From Bacillota bacterium (GTDB taxonomy: Bacteria; Bacillota; Clostridia; Acetivibrionales; DSM-1351): a stretch of DNA of 7,163 nt. The stretch spans positions 1 through 7,163 of the forward strand of contig JAEYTP010000012.1 in NCBI GenBank assembly GCA_023433945.1, read 5' to 3'. This document shows, piece by piece, positions 1-6,691 of the stretch. The notes under the pieces are model-generated. The model saw only the letters and a list, made by a program, of their open reading frames with translations. It was not told the origin of the DNA and did not search any database. The stretch's first letter is position 1, and the number at the start of each line of letters is the position of its first letter. The translations under genes were made by a program, and so were the position numbers.

Positions 1-28
1 AAGTTATTATATCTTCTATTCAATTAAT

Positions 29-111
29 GTGCACGAGTAAATTCCACTTTAAGAAGAATACTGAATTTAGTCTTGCACACTGGACGTTACTCTTGCACAA
101 CTGGAATTTAC
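29..111. repeat. Cluster of short direct and inverted repeats, possible IS21-type end
   Basis: Two adjacent 20-bp direct repeats, TCTTGCACACTGGACGTTAC (71-90) and TCTTGCACAACTGGAATTTA (91-110), follow a third diverged copy starting with CTGAATTTAGTCTTGCACA at 61. An inverted copy, GTGCACGAGTAAATTCCAC, lies at 29-47; its GTAAATTCCAC (37-47) is the reverse complement of CTGGAATTTAC (101-111) with one mismatch. Several imperfect 20-bp copies at one end are typical of IS21-family elements, whose transposase binds multiple terminal repeats. No transposase reading frame is visible in the window, so this is either the edge of an element lying to the left or a remnant. The family assignment is from memory of such ends and is tentative. 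Confidence 0.4.
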
Positions 112-170
112 TTTTTCATTTAAGATAATTCTTTTCACCATATCATGATCTACAGCAGTAATAACCAAAT

Positions 171-199
171 TAGACATAATAATATTTTAATGTTAAAAT
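171..199 (+). promoter_or_regulatory. Putative sigma-A promoter for the GH5 gene
   Basis: TAGACA (171-176, 5/6 to the -35 consensus) is followed by a 17-bp spacer and TAAAAT (194-199, 5/6 to the -10 consensus). A TG at 191-192 gives an extended -10. Predicted initiation near 206 leaves a leader of about 85 nt before the GH5 start codon. No obvious operator overlaps it; the rest of the 120-291 interval is AT-rich with nothing else recognisable. Confidence 0.5.
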
Positions 200-275
200 T
201 AGGATAACTAATAAAACATAACTAAATAATTAATTGCGTATCAGATAGGAAACAGCACTTTAACTATATCTATAC

Positions 276-283
276 AAAAGGAG
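276..283 (+). promoter_or_regulatory. Ribosome binding site of the GH5 gene
   Basis: AAAAGGAG lies 8 nt before the ATG at 292. This spacing, and the signal peptide that begins directly at this ATG, fix the start. Confidence 0.8.
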
Positions 284-291
284 CTAAAAAG

Positions 292-3200
292 ATGAGAAAA
301 GGGATTTTTTCATGCAGAATTTTGTTAGTGCTAATATTAGTAATTATTATGTCGTTTGGATCGGTTTTAAATTTGCCTTATAACAATTCTCTTTATGCAT
401 CAGCAGTTACAGCACCTAAAGAGGTAGATGAAATATCCGCAGCACTAGATGCAGGATTAATTACAACACAGATTGCGGGTAGAATGGATTCAAAATTATC
501 CCGCAAGGATTTATGTTATATGCTGGATCGGTTGTTGGAGAAAAAGCTGGGGGCAAAGGTAGAGGATATCCTGAAGAATGAAGACATAATTTTGAAGTCG
601 TATGATCGTTCAGGTACATATGGTTCTAAAGGACAGTTAGATCTGAGCAAAAAAACTCTACATACAGTGTATAATGTAACAAATAAGGATTTAATTCTCA
701 ATGGTCATCCTGATTATGGATATATTGATTTAAATATTCCAGGACTGAAACAAATGCTGAAAGACTATAGTACCTTCCGAAAAAGTGCGGGTTCAGAGGG
801 AATAAACAGACAGGAAACAGCAGAGCTTATATGGCAGATAGCCAGGATGATAGGCTTTGATAGGGATAATTATGAACAAGATTTTGTGAATTATGGTGGA
901 TATCGGTGGGAAGATTCCGATAACTATGCAGTTTATTTTGCCAGTGGTACCGTGGATAAGAACGGAAATAGAATCATGACAGCAGGAATGCACAATGACA
1001 CAAAGGTATACTTTTTGCCACAGGAACAAACAACCACCGAAGATGGTATCAAAGCAGTTTATCGTTTATATAACTCAGAGGCTCCAAAGTTGTTATCACT
1101 CGAGGATATACCGGTGCTGTCAATTTCGAAAGAAATGCAGTCTTATATAAATAAATCTACTCTTCCACAGGCTTCCTATAATAACTTGCCTTATTGGGCA
1201 GGAGTAAATCTTACGGGTAAAGATTTGATAAATGACGCTAGTGAGAATAACGGATCTACAATTCATGTATACTCCGAAAATCAGATCAGATATTTGTCTG
1301 AAATGGGCTTTAATTGTGTAAGAGCGTTGATTGGTTATCGTATGATCTCATCATATTATGATGAGGAGATGATAATTGAGCAACAGCTTAATAATATTGA
1401 TGATCTGATTAAATGGGGTGCAAAATACAATGTGCACATTATGCTGGATATGCATGTGTTACCAGGTTGGGGATGTTCTACAAATGGAGTATTGATTCGT
1501 GATATTGCAAGTGATAAAAATGAACAGGAGCTTGCATTACGATACTGGAAGATGTTCGCAAAGCGATACCAGAATATACCTAACAATATACTGAGCTTCA
1601 ACCTGTTCAATGAACCTTATCCGGTTGATGATGATAAAGATGGTGTCTATATAGGAGATGAAGTATTCTGGGAGGGCTTTATTTCTAAATTGACGGAGGG
1701 TATTAAAAGCATCGACAGTGATCGCCTGATTATTACTGATTCGTATTTACACCGCGTTCCTTTTAAGGGATTACAAGATGATAAAATAGCACAATCCGTT
1801 CATATTTATGATCCACAGTTATTATGTTCTAATACCTATGCAGGAGTGCCTCCGCTAAAATACCAGGGAACCTGGCCCATTCCGATTATAGATAATTTGG
1901 TATACAGTAAGGTGGATTCTAAATATATTCCACTTACAATAAAAGGGGATTTTCCGGCAGGAACGAAGGTTAGTGTTGAGGTTAATTCTATATTCACGGA
2001 TGGCGGTAAGGTAGAATTTGCGCTTGATTTGGACGGTTCGGCAGCGAATGTGGTTAAAAGTGAAAGCGTGAGTAGCAAATATGGGGGTACCATTAATATA
2101 ACAACCAAGGTAGATGCAAAGAGTTTTGTGTTGTATGCTAACCCTATTGGTGGGGGCTATGCAAATTTTTCAATGAGTAACTTAGCAATTACAAAACCAA
2201 ATGGGAAGATAACAGAATTTTATGTAACAGGACTACCATATGGTTCAGAGCATGGGGATACCAGAGGGCATACCCTGACAGTGAATAATGATGGAAGCTA
2301 TACTTCTGATTCATATATTGGCAATGACGCAGCAAGGGGCATTGAGGATGCATGGTATTCCTATATTTTTGATGATTTCTTAAAACTTCGCACATCGGCA
2401 ACTGATAAAGTGGATTTTTTATGTGGCGAATTTGGTATTATTTCATATACCAAGGAGGAATATGCACTTAAGGCTTATGATACATTATTAAGCTATTTGC
2501 AAAAGAATAAGATTGGATGGCAGGTTTTTGCCATGACAACAAATTATGGATTTTTATATGATGGGTATAAGGACACCGTAATTCAGGAAGGGTATCCTTG
2601 CAATAAAGCAAGGTTACAGGTGTTACAGAGATACATGAGTGCTACGCCTATTAAAGAGGAAGTCAAGGGTATAAAAATAAACAATTCAAAATTGCAGCTA
2701 AAGGTTGGAGAGACATATCAGTTAAAGGCGAGTGTATCCAATGCAAAAACGGCAAGCAATCCGAGAATCGGATGGTTTACCTCCAACCGCAGCGTAGTAG
2801 CAGTAGATAGTGAGGGTAAGCTAAAGGTTGTAGGAGGCGGAACTGCTACTATAACCGCTGAGGCTGTAGATGGAAGCGGAGTGTCGGCAAGCTGTGTCAT
2901 TACAGTCCAGGAGGAAGCAAGAAAAACCTTAAAGGTATATTCCTATTCTTCGAAAGAGAATTTAAATGATGGTACAAACGCTAAAAGTCTTGGTTTGTAT
3001 AAGAGCTTTGAGGATATTAAAGTTGCCATGGACAAGGCAAATGACAAGAAGGCTTATTATAAAATTATAGTTGGCGATAACAGAAATGAGAATCAAATAA
3101 CCTTATCATCCTATGCAAAAGAAATTATGATATGCGGTAAAGTTTTGGGGTGGAATGATAATGAGGTGTGCAATAATTATACATCAATAGCAGTAGCAAG

Positions 3201-4134
3201 CAAAATAAGTGCTAACTCAGAAGTTATATTCAAAGATATTGAATTGAAAAGTCAGAAACCAGACGGAGTAATCGCGTATTATGGTAATGGTTACAAAACC
3301 ACACTATATCAATGTGTTATAACTGCAAAAGCTTTTGATGGAAACGGCATTAAGGGTAAGACAGATATTCAAATAAAGGAGTTTACCAGAGTATCTGGAG
3401 AATTTAGAAATATTTATCATCTGACAATTGGTATTGGTATTAATGTAGAAGTGGATAAAAACAATTATCTGAAGGGGGACACATATAAGTATGAGGTGGC
3501 TATTCTACGTGTTGATGGGGATTTGAAACAGATTGAAAGATTATCCTCTTATGAAGGGCGTCTAGCATTGACAGCATCCTCAAAAGCTACTTTTAAAAAT
3601 ATTGATGGGGTTATGCTCTTTATTTATATGGGGAAATCAAACAAACTTTCAGAAGTCACATTCCAGGGACAGTTGTCAATGTATTATGGATTAAAGTTAG
3701 TTCCTATAGATAATACATATGTTAATGTCATATATAAGGCAGAGCCTATCAGTTTAGGAAATGGGTATAAGCTTGCGACTATCTCTCCAAGGGTGACGTT
3801 AGATAGCTTAATGAAAATCGGTGTGCCACAGAACTGTAAGGACTGGAATGATATACCAATAACTTTGAGTGGAGATGAGTTACTTGTAGGGAAAGTTGCA
3901 ACCTATAAGATTTCATTTGATACCAATGGAGGAAGTAAGCCTTTAGACCCAAAATCAGTCGCTTATGGTGGTACCTATGGTGAACTTCTTCCTGCAGAAC
4001 GAAGCGGATATGTATTTAAAGGCTGGTATACAAATGCTGCAAAAGGTAGTTTGATTACGGCTACTACATTATTTAAGCAAAAGGCGGATCAAACGCTTTA
4101 TGCTCACTGGGAGAAAGCCAAGGCAGGAAAGTGA
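292..4134 (+). CDS. Secreted GH5-family endoglucanase-type glycoside hydrolase with SLH-like, Big2 and InlB-type repeats
   Basis: This 1280-residue exported enzyme likely cleaves beta-1,4-linked glucan or mannan outside the cell. Residues 1 to about 38 form a signal peptide (RK, hydrophobic core 10-28, cleavage near LYASA). Residues 42-265 look like three degenerate SLH repeats, with SRKD (70-73), NRQE (172-175) and TTED (248-251) in place of the TRAE motif; these may hold the protein on the cell wall. The GH5 barrel spans about 300-782 and carries R344, H388, N440, acid/base E441 (NEP), H504, Y506, nucleophile E713 (GEFG) and W743, so it should be active. About 205 residues separate H504 and E713, and residues 546-640 there look like a beta-sandwich inserted in the barrel. 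Big2 covers about 789-873; 880-1200 is beta-rich and unrecognised; 1205-1273 is an InlB/Listeria-Bacteroides repeat (FDTNGG...GW...LYAHW). No dockerin or LPXTG is seen. Two stops (TGA TAA) end it. Exact substrate is not determinable here. Confidence 0.95.
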   Translation: MRKGIFSCRILLVLILVIIMSFGSVLNLPYNNSLYASAVTAPKEVDEISAALDAGLITTQIAGRMDSKLSRKDLCYMLDRLLEKKLGAKVEDILKNEDIILKSYDRSGTYGSKGQLDLSKKTLHTVYNVTNKDLILNGHPDYGYIDLNIPGLKQMLKDYSTFRKSAGSEGINRQETAELIWQIARMIGFDRDNYEQDFVNYGGYRWEDSDNYAVYFASGTVDKNGNRIMTAGMHNDTKVYFLPQEQTTTEDGIKAVYRLYNSEAPKLLSLEDIPVLSISKEMQSYINKSTLPQASYNNLPYWAGVNLTGKDLINDASENNGSTIHVYSENQIRYLSEMGFNCVRALIGYRMISSYYDEEMIIEQQLNNIDDLIKWGAKYNVHIMLDMHVLPGWGCSTNGVLIRDIASDKNEQELALRYWKMFAKRYQNIPNNILSFNLFNEPYPVDDDKDGVYIGDEVFWEGFISKLTEGIKSIDSDRLIITDSYLHRVPFKGLQDDKIAQSVHIYDPQLLCSNTYAGVPPLKYQGTWPIPIIDNLVYSKVDSKYIPLTIKGDFPAGTKVSVEVNSIFTDGGKVEFALDLDGSAANVVKSESVSSKYGGTINITTKVDAKSFVLYANPIGGGYANFSMSNLAITKPNGKITEFYVTGLPYGSEHGDTRGHTLTVNNDGSYTSDSYIGNDAARGIEDAWYSYIFDDFLKLRTSATDKVDFLCGEFGIISYTKEEYALKAYDTLLSYLQKNKIGWQVFAMTTNYGFLYDGYKDTVIQEGYPCNKARLQVLQRYMSATPIKEEVKGIKINNSKLQLKVGETYQLKASVSNAKTASNPRIGWFTSNRSVVAVDSEGKLKVVGGGTATITAEAVDGSGVSASCVITVQEEARKTLKVYSYSSKENLNDGTNAKSLGLYKSFEDIKVAMDKANDKKAYYKIIVGDNRNENQITLSSYAKEIMICGKVLGWNDNEVCNNYTSIAVASKISANSEVIFKDIELKSQKPDGVIAYYGNGYKTTLYQCVITAKAFDGNGIKGKTDIQIKEFTRVSGEFRNIYHLTIGIGINVEVDKNNYLKGDTYKYEVAILRVDGDLKQIERLSSYEGRLALTASSKATFKNIDGVMLFIYMGKSNKLSEVTFQGQLSMYYGLKLVPIDNTYVNVIYKAEPISLGNGYKLATISPRVTLDSLMKIGVPQNCKDWNDIPITLSGDELLVGKVATYKISFDTNGGSKPLDPKSVAYGGTYGELLPAERSGYVFKGWYTNAAKGSLITATTLFKQKADQTLYAHWEKAKAGK

Positions 4135-4148
4135 TAAGAATAGTTGAT

Positions 4149-4171
4149 GAATTTATGTAAATCATAAATTC
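4149..4171 (+). terminator. AT-rich hairpin after the GH5 gene, possible terminator
   Basis: GAATTTATG (4149-4157), loop TAAAT, CATAAATTC (4163-4171) is a perfect 9-bp inverted repeat 15 bp past the GH5 stop. It lacks a clean T-run on either strand and is AT-rich, so strong intrinsic termination is uncertain. A second inverted repeat, ATAAAC/GTTTAT (4206-4211 and 4219-4224), lies nearer the end of the convergent methyltransferase gene and may serve that strand. Confidence 0.35.
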
Positions 4172-4246
4172 TGTTGACTTGATGATTTATTTGTGGACAC
4201 ATGAAATAAACAGATCCAGTTTATAAAGGCTGCTGTGAACCTTAAC

Positions 4247-4849
4247 TTATATATTATAAATTAAGAATTTGTGACGAGCATCATTGTTGTATAGACAAGG
4301 AACACGTATTTCTTTTATTTGTTGAAACTGATACGTGGATTCTAAATAAAGGATATAGTCATTAGAAGGATAATACAAAATAATATCAATGCTTCTTTCA
4401 CTATCTTCCTTTGATAATAAAATATTTTTTACTACTTTAGAGAATATTTGCATTGAAAATGGGTTAAAGAAATAGAACTTATTTGTGCAAGGGGGTACTT
4501 CATACTCTTCTGCTAAGCAATTAATAAATCTGTTCTTTTTGGCTTTTGCTGCGTTTTTTATAGAATAGCTTTTTAAGTTATTCTCTGCTTGCTTATAGAA
4601 AAAACTGCTCATTTCAATGCCTGTTATTTCACACTGATAAAAGTAATTAATAAAAAAACTAAATCTGCCTTTACCACACCCAAAGTCAACTATACTATCT
4701 GTTTGTGTAAAGGTATAGCTATCGCACAAAGCTTCTAATGCAGCATAGGATGTAGGCTCATAAATGTGATAATGGTAAGATTCATTGAATTCTTTTTGCT
4801 CACCAGTTGTTTTTATATTGAATAATTTTTCATAATACTGTTCGTTCAT
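4247..4849 (-). CDS. Class I SAM-dependent methyltransferase, substrate unknown
   Basis: This 200-residue protein is probably cytoplasmic; it has no signal peptide or membrane segment. Motif I of the Rossmann-fold methyltransferases is clear: VDFGCGKGRF at residues 54-63. It is followed by GIEMS (77-81), where E79 would bind the SAM ribose. FFNPFS (127-132) occupies the place of motif IV and has an N-P-F core like that of small-molecule, nucleic-acid or protein N-methyltransferases, but this does not fix the substrate. The length suits a single-domain enzyme. The ATG is supported by AAAGGG (4858-4863) 8 nt upstream. The gene is convergent with the GH5 gene and stands alone; a 36-bp tandem array begins about 20 bp upstream of its ribosome binding site, so its promoter must lie in or beyond the array. 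A full-length intact gene; the function beyond methyl transfer is not recognised. Confidence 0.88.
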   Translation of the reverse strand: MNEQYYEKLFNIKTTGEQKEFNESYHYHIYEPTSYAALEALCDSYTFTQTDSIVDFGCGKGRFSFFINYFYQCEITGIEMSSFFYKQAENNLKSYSIKNAAKAKKNRFINCLAEEYEVPPCTNKFYFFNPFSMQIFSKVVKNILLSKEDSERSIDIILYYPSNDYILYLESTYQFQQIKEIRVPCLYNNDARHKFLIYNI

Positions 4850-4857
4850 GTGAAAGA

Positions 4858-4863
4858 CCCTTT
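4858..4863 (-). promoter_or_regulatory. Ribosome binding site of the methyltransferase gene
   Basis: On the minus strand AAAGGG stands 8 nt before the ATG at 4849 and supports that start. Confidence 0.65.
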
Positions 4864-4884
4864 GTGCTTATTCTAAACCATATT

Positions 4885-5182
4885 TATTATGACTATTAAC
4901 TATTTTAAACCATACCATAAGTAATATTAATATGACTATTTTAATTCATACCATAAGCAATATTAATATGACTATTTTAATTCATACCATAAGCAATATT
5001 AATATGACTATTTTAATCCATACCATAAGCAATATTAATATGACTATTTTAATTCATACCATAAGCAATATTAATATGACTATTATAATTCATACCGTAA
5101 GCAATATTAATATGACTATTTTAAATTCCATACAATATGTATTCTTAACATGGCTATTCTAAACCATATCATATGTATTCTT
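4885..5182. repeat. Tandem array of 36-bp repeats (about 8 units)
   Basis: Five near-identical 36-bp units run 4921-4956, 4957-4992, 4993-5028, 5029-5064 and 5065-5100. Each begins GCAATATTAATATGACTA (first unit GTAAT...) and ends CATACCATAA (fifth CATACCGTAA); internal differences are single bases. A sixth unit (5101-5136) keeps the first half and diverges at the end. A more diverged unit (5137-5172, with TATTCTTAACATGGCTATTC) keeps the 36-bp period and starts a further partial copy from 5173. A diverged copy also precedes the array (4885-4920). There are no unique spacers, so this is not CRISPR. Each unit holds the palindrome ATATTAATAT and the arms TATGA...TCATA. Because 36 is a multiple of three, a frame reading MTILIHTISNIN repeats stays open on the plus strand, but it has no ribosome binding site. 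The array fills most of the region between the divergently oriented methyltransferase and mini-protein genes. Confidence 0.9.
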
Positions 5183-5209
5183 AAATTAATAGGTCAATCA
5201 AAAAATATG

Positions 5210-5254
5210 AATATTTTAATTTTTAGCCAAATAAAGTAGTAGTGTTAAAATATT
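5210..5254. promoter_or_regulatory. 10-bp inverted repeat next to the mini-protein promoter, possible operator
   Basis: AATATTTTAA (5210-5219) and TTAAAATATT (5245-5254) are perfect reverse complements separated by 25 bp. The right arm touches the -35 box at 5254. The spacing and position would suit a dimeric DNA-binding regulator, but the region is AT-rich and chance matches are possible. Confidence 0.35.
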
Positions 5255-5282
5255 TCAAAATTAGTTCAATTTATGTTATAAT
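5254..5282 (+). promoter_or_regulatory. Extended -10 promoter for the repeat mini-protein
   Basis: TTCAAA (5254-5259, 4/6), a 17-bp spacer and a perfect TATAAT (5277-5282) preceded by TG at 5274-5275 form the best promoter in the window. Initiation is expected near 5289, about 30 nt before the TTG start codon. Confidence 0.65.
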
Positions 5283-5319
5283 TAGTACATAAAATTTGTT
5301 TTGAGAGAGTGATGATTTT

Positions 5320-5544
5320 TTGTATTCCCTTAAGGAAAGTTTTTTTGATGGGCAGGGTCAATTGAGAAATCCAGGTGAAGTATATATGGATAGTGAAGGT
5401 ATAAGTCGAGAACCTGGTGAAGACTATTTTGATTACCTTGGCATACTAAGACGTGCAGATGAAGAGTTTTGTGATAGCCAAGGTATAATGAGAAAACCGG
5501 ACGAAAATTTCTATGATGGAACAGGCGTTTTACGAGAAAGATAG
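5320..5544 (+). CDS. 74-residue protein made of five 14-residue repeats
   Basis: Apart from the leading MYSLK, the whole product is five tandem 14-residue units, the last one residue short: ESFFDGQGQLRNPG, EVYMDSEGISREPG, EDYFDYLGILRRAD, EEFCDSQGIMRKPD, ENFYDGTGVLRER. The consensus is E-x-[FY]-x-D-x-x-G-[IV]-x-R-x-P-[GD]. The units are well diverged in DNA, with synonymous changes at fixed residues (Pro CCA/CCT/CCG; Gly GGT/GGC; Arg AGA/CGA/CGT), which points to selection on the protein. The start is TTG: GTGAT of the anti-Shine-Dalgarno complement lies at 5309-5313, and the ATG at 5312 is out of frame. There is no signal peptide, membrane segment or coiled coil. The F/Y-x-D-x-x-G core recalls part of the cell-wall/choline-binding repeat and MORN-type beta-hairpin repeats, but the period and lack of export differ. 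I do not recognise the family. It has its own promoter and no operon partner. Confidence 0.72.
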   Translation: MYSLKESFFDGQGQLRNPGEVYMDSEGISREPGEDYFDYLGILRRADEEFCDSQGIMRKPDENFYDGTGVLRER

Positions 5545-5587
5545 AACATACTATGCAATAGTCGATATAAGTATCATCTAAAACTGG

Positions 5588-5672
5588 AAAAAGCCATGTA
5601 AGTAACATGCACCCCAAATATTAGATAAGTTACATCTTTTATTTGAGGCGCATATTTATAGGCTTTTATTTT
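5588..5672. terminator. Nested stem-loops between convergent genes, likely bidirectional termination region
   Basis: AAAAGCC (5589-5595) can pair with GGCTTTT (5661-5667), enclosing two hairpins: CATGT-AAGTA-ACATG (5595-5609) and CCCCAAATA/TATTTGAGG (5612-5620 with 5640-5648, one mismatch), the latter capped by AGAT/ATCT (5623-5626 with 5634-5637). On the plus strand the outer stem runs into ATTTTTG. On the minus strand the small hairpin is followed by GCTTTTTCC. The position between the mini-protein gene and the end of corA makes termination the simplest reading; the multibranch shape could alternatively be a small structured RNA. The rest of 5545-5761 shows only short AT-rich repeats. Confidence 0.42.
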
Positions 5673-5761
5673 TGTACGTAAATATTATGATAAACGTATT
5701 ATTTTCTTAAAGAACATTATTATTGTCTTAAACATTATTATAGTTAAACATAAATGTTGTG

Positions 5762-6691
5762 TTAAAACATCTTCTTCTTATATAGTGCAAATCCTGCAAC
5801 TCCGCACATTGCAGCTGCTATAACCACAACTATCCAAAACGCAAATGGGCTTGATAATGGGATAGCAACATTCATTCCAAAGAAGCTCGAAATCATTGTC
5901 GGAATAGCCATAACAATGGTAACAGATGTAAGGAATTTCATCACTATATTCAAGTTGTTTGAAATAATGGAGGCAAAGGCATCCATTGTTCCAGATAGAA
6001 TGCTGCTGTATATATTGGCCATTTCTATGGCCTGTTTGTTCTCTATAATAACATCTTCAAGCAATTCGGTATCTTCAGGATAATTCTTTATGTGCTCATA
6101 CTTCATAAGCTTTTCAAGTACAACTTCATTTGCTTTTAAGCCTGTTGAGAAGTAAACAAGACTTTTTTCAAGCTTTAGCATCTGAATAAGCTCTTTGTTT
6201 TTCATTGATTTATGCAAATCCTGCTCAATTCTACCGCTGGTCTTGTCAATATGCTTTAGATATTGCAGATATCTAGTTGAGTTTTTGTAAAGTATCTGAA
6301 GAACAAAACGTGTCTTAAACTGGGTAAGGAATGACTTAACCTTATTATTTTTAAAGTCATTGAGCAGCGTTTCCTGCTTTAAGCATACAGTAATAATAAC
6401 ATGCTTAATCAGTATGATGCCAAGAGGAATAGTAGTGTACACATTCATTTTGCCTTCGCTCTCGATAATTGGTATATCCACGATTATAAGGGTTTGGCCA
6501 TTGTCACTTTCTATACGGGCACGTTCCTCTTCGTCAAGTGCAGCTTTAAGGAAGTCCATTTCAACACCTAATGCACTATTTACTTTGTTAATTTCATCTT
6601 CGGTTGGATTAATAAGGTTTACCCAAACACCATCTTCAAAGACGTCGGATAGGACAAGTTCATTATTGATAGTCTTAAAAATTTCAAGCAT
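5762..6691 (-). CDS. corA: CorA-family divalent cation (Mg2+) transporter
   Basis: This 309-residue inner-membrane channel subunit would work as a pentamer importing Mg2+ (possibly Co2+ or Ni2+) down the membrane potential. Residues 1 to about 250 form the cytosolic funnel: an alpha/beta part (WVNLINPTEDEI, about 23-34) and a long helical part rich in Lys and Glu (about 110-250). Transmembrane segments lie at about 253-271 and 281-303, and the family signature G-M-N is at 272-274. The loop after GMN reads VAIPLSSP rather than the MPEL found in the well-studied CorA proteins; related clostridial members also lack MPEL. The C-terminus is basic (YKKKMF). Length is normal and the gene is intact. 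Start: ATG with GGGGG at 6699-6703, 7 nt upstream. A 32-codon ORF ends 42 bp upstream and sequence around the start can base-pair with it, which hints at translational control. Confidence 0.92.
   Translation of the reverse strand: MLEIFKTINNELVLSDVFEDGVWVNLINPTEDEINKVNSALGVEMDFLKAALDEEERARIESDNGQTLIIVDIPIIESEGKMNVYTTIPLGIILIKHVIITVCLKQETLLNDFKNNKVKSFLTQFKTRFVLQILYKNSTRYLQYLKHIDKTSGRIEQDLHKSMKNKELIQMLKLEKSLVYFSTGLKANEVVLEKLMKYEHIKNYPEDTELLEDVIIENKQAIEMANIYSSILSGTMDAFASIISNNLNIVMKFLTSVTIVMAIPTMISSFFGMNVAIPLSSPFAFWIVVVIAAAMCGVAGFALYKKKMF

Noticed and set aside
67..177. Minus-strand 36-codon ORF starting MSNLVITAVDHDMVKR
   Set aside because: No ribosome binding site precedes the ATG, and its second half is the IS-like repeat cluster. 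It could be the broken start of a gene, but the evidence is too thin.
4932..5162. Plus-strand ORF encoding repeated MTILIHTISNIN units
   Set aside because: The frame is open only because the DNA repeat period (36) is divisible by three. There is no ribosome binding site, changes between units do not favour synonymous positions, and the composition is simply the repeat.
4885..5182. CRISPR array, suggested by the 36-bp unit length
   Set aside because: Units are directly adjacent with no unique spacers, and no cas genes are in the window.
5312..5365. ATG start at 5312 for the mini-protein gene
   Set aside because: It is out of frame with the repeat protein and closes after 17 codons; the in-frame TTG at 5320 gives the repeat protein.
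5330..5617. Minus-strand ORF opposite the mini-protein
   Set aside because: The repeated 14-residue pattern and synonymous codon changes are on the plus strand; the minus frame has no ribosome binding site or recognisable domain.
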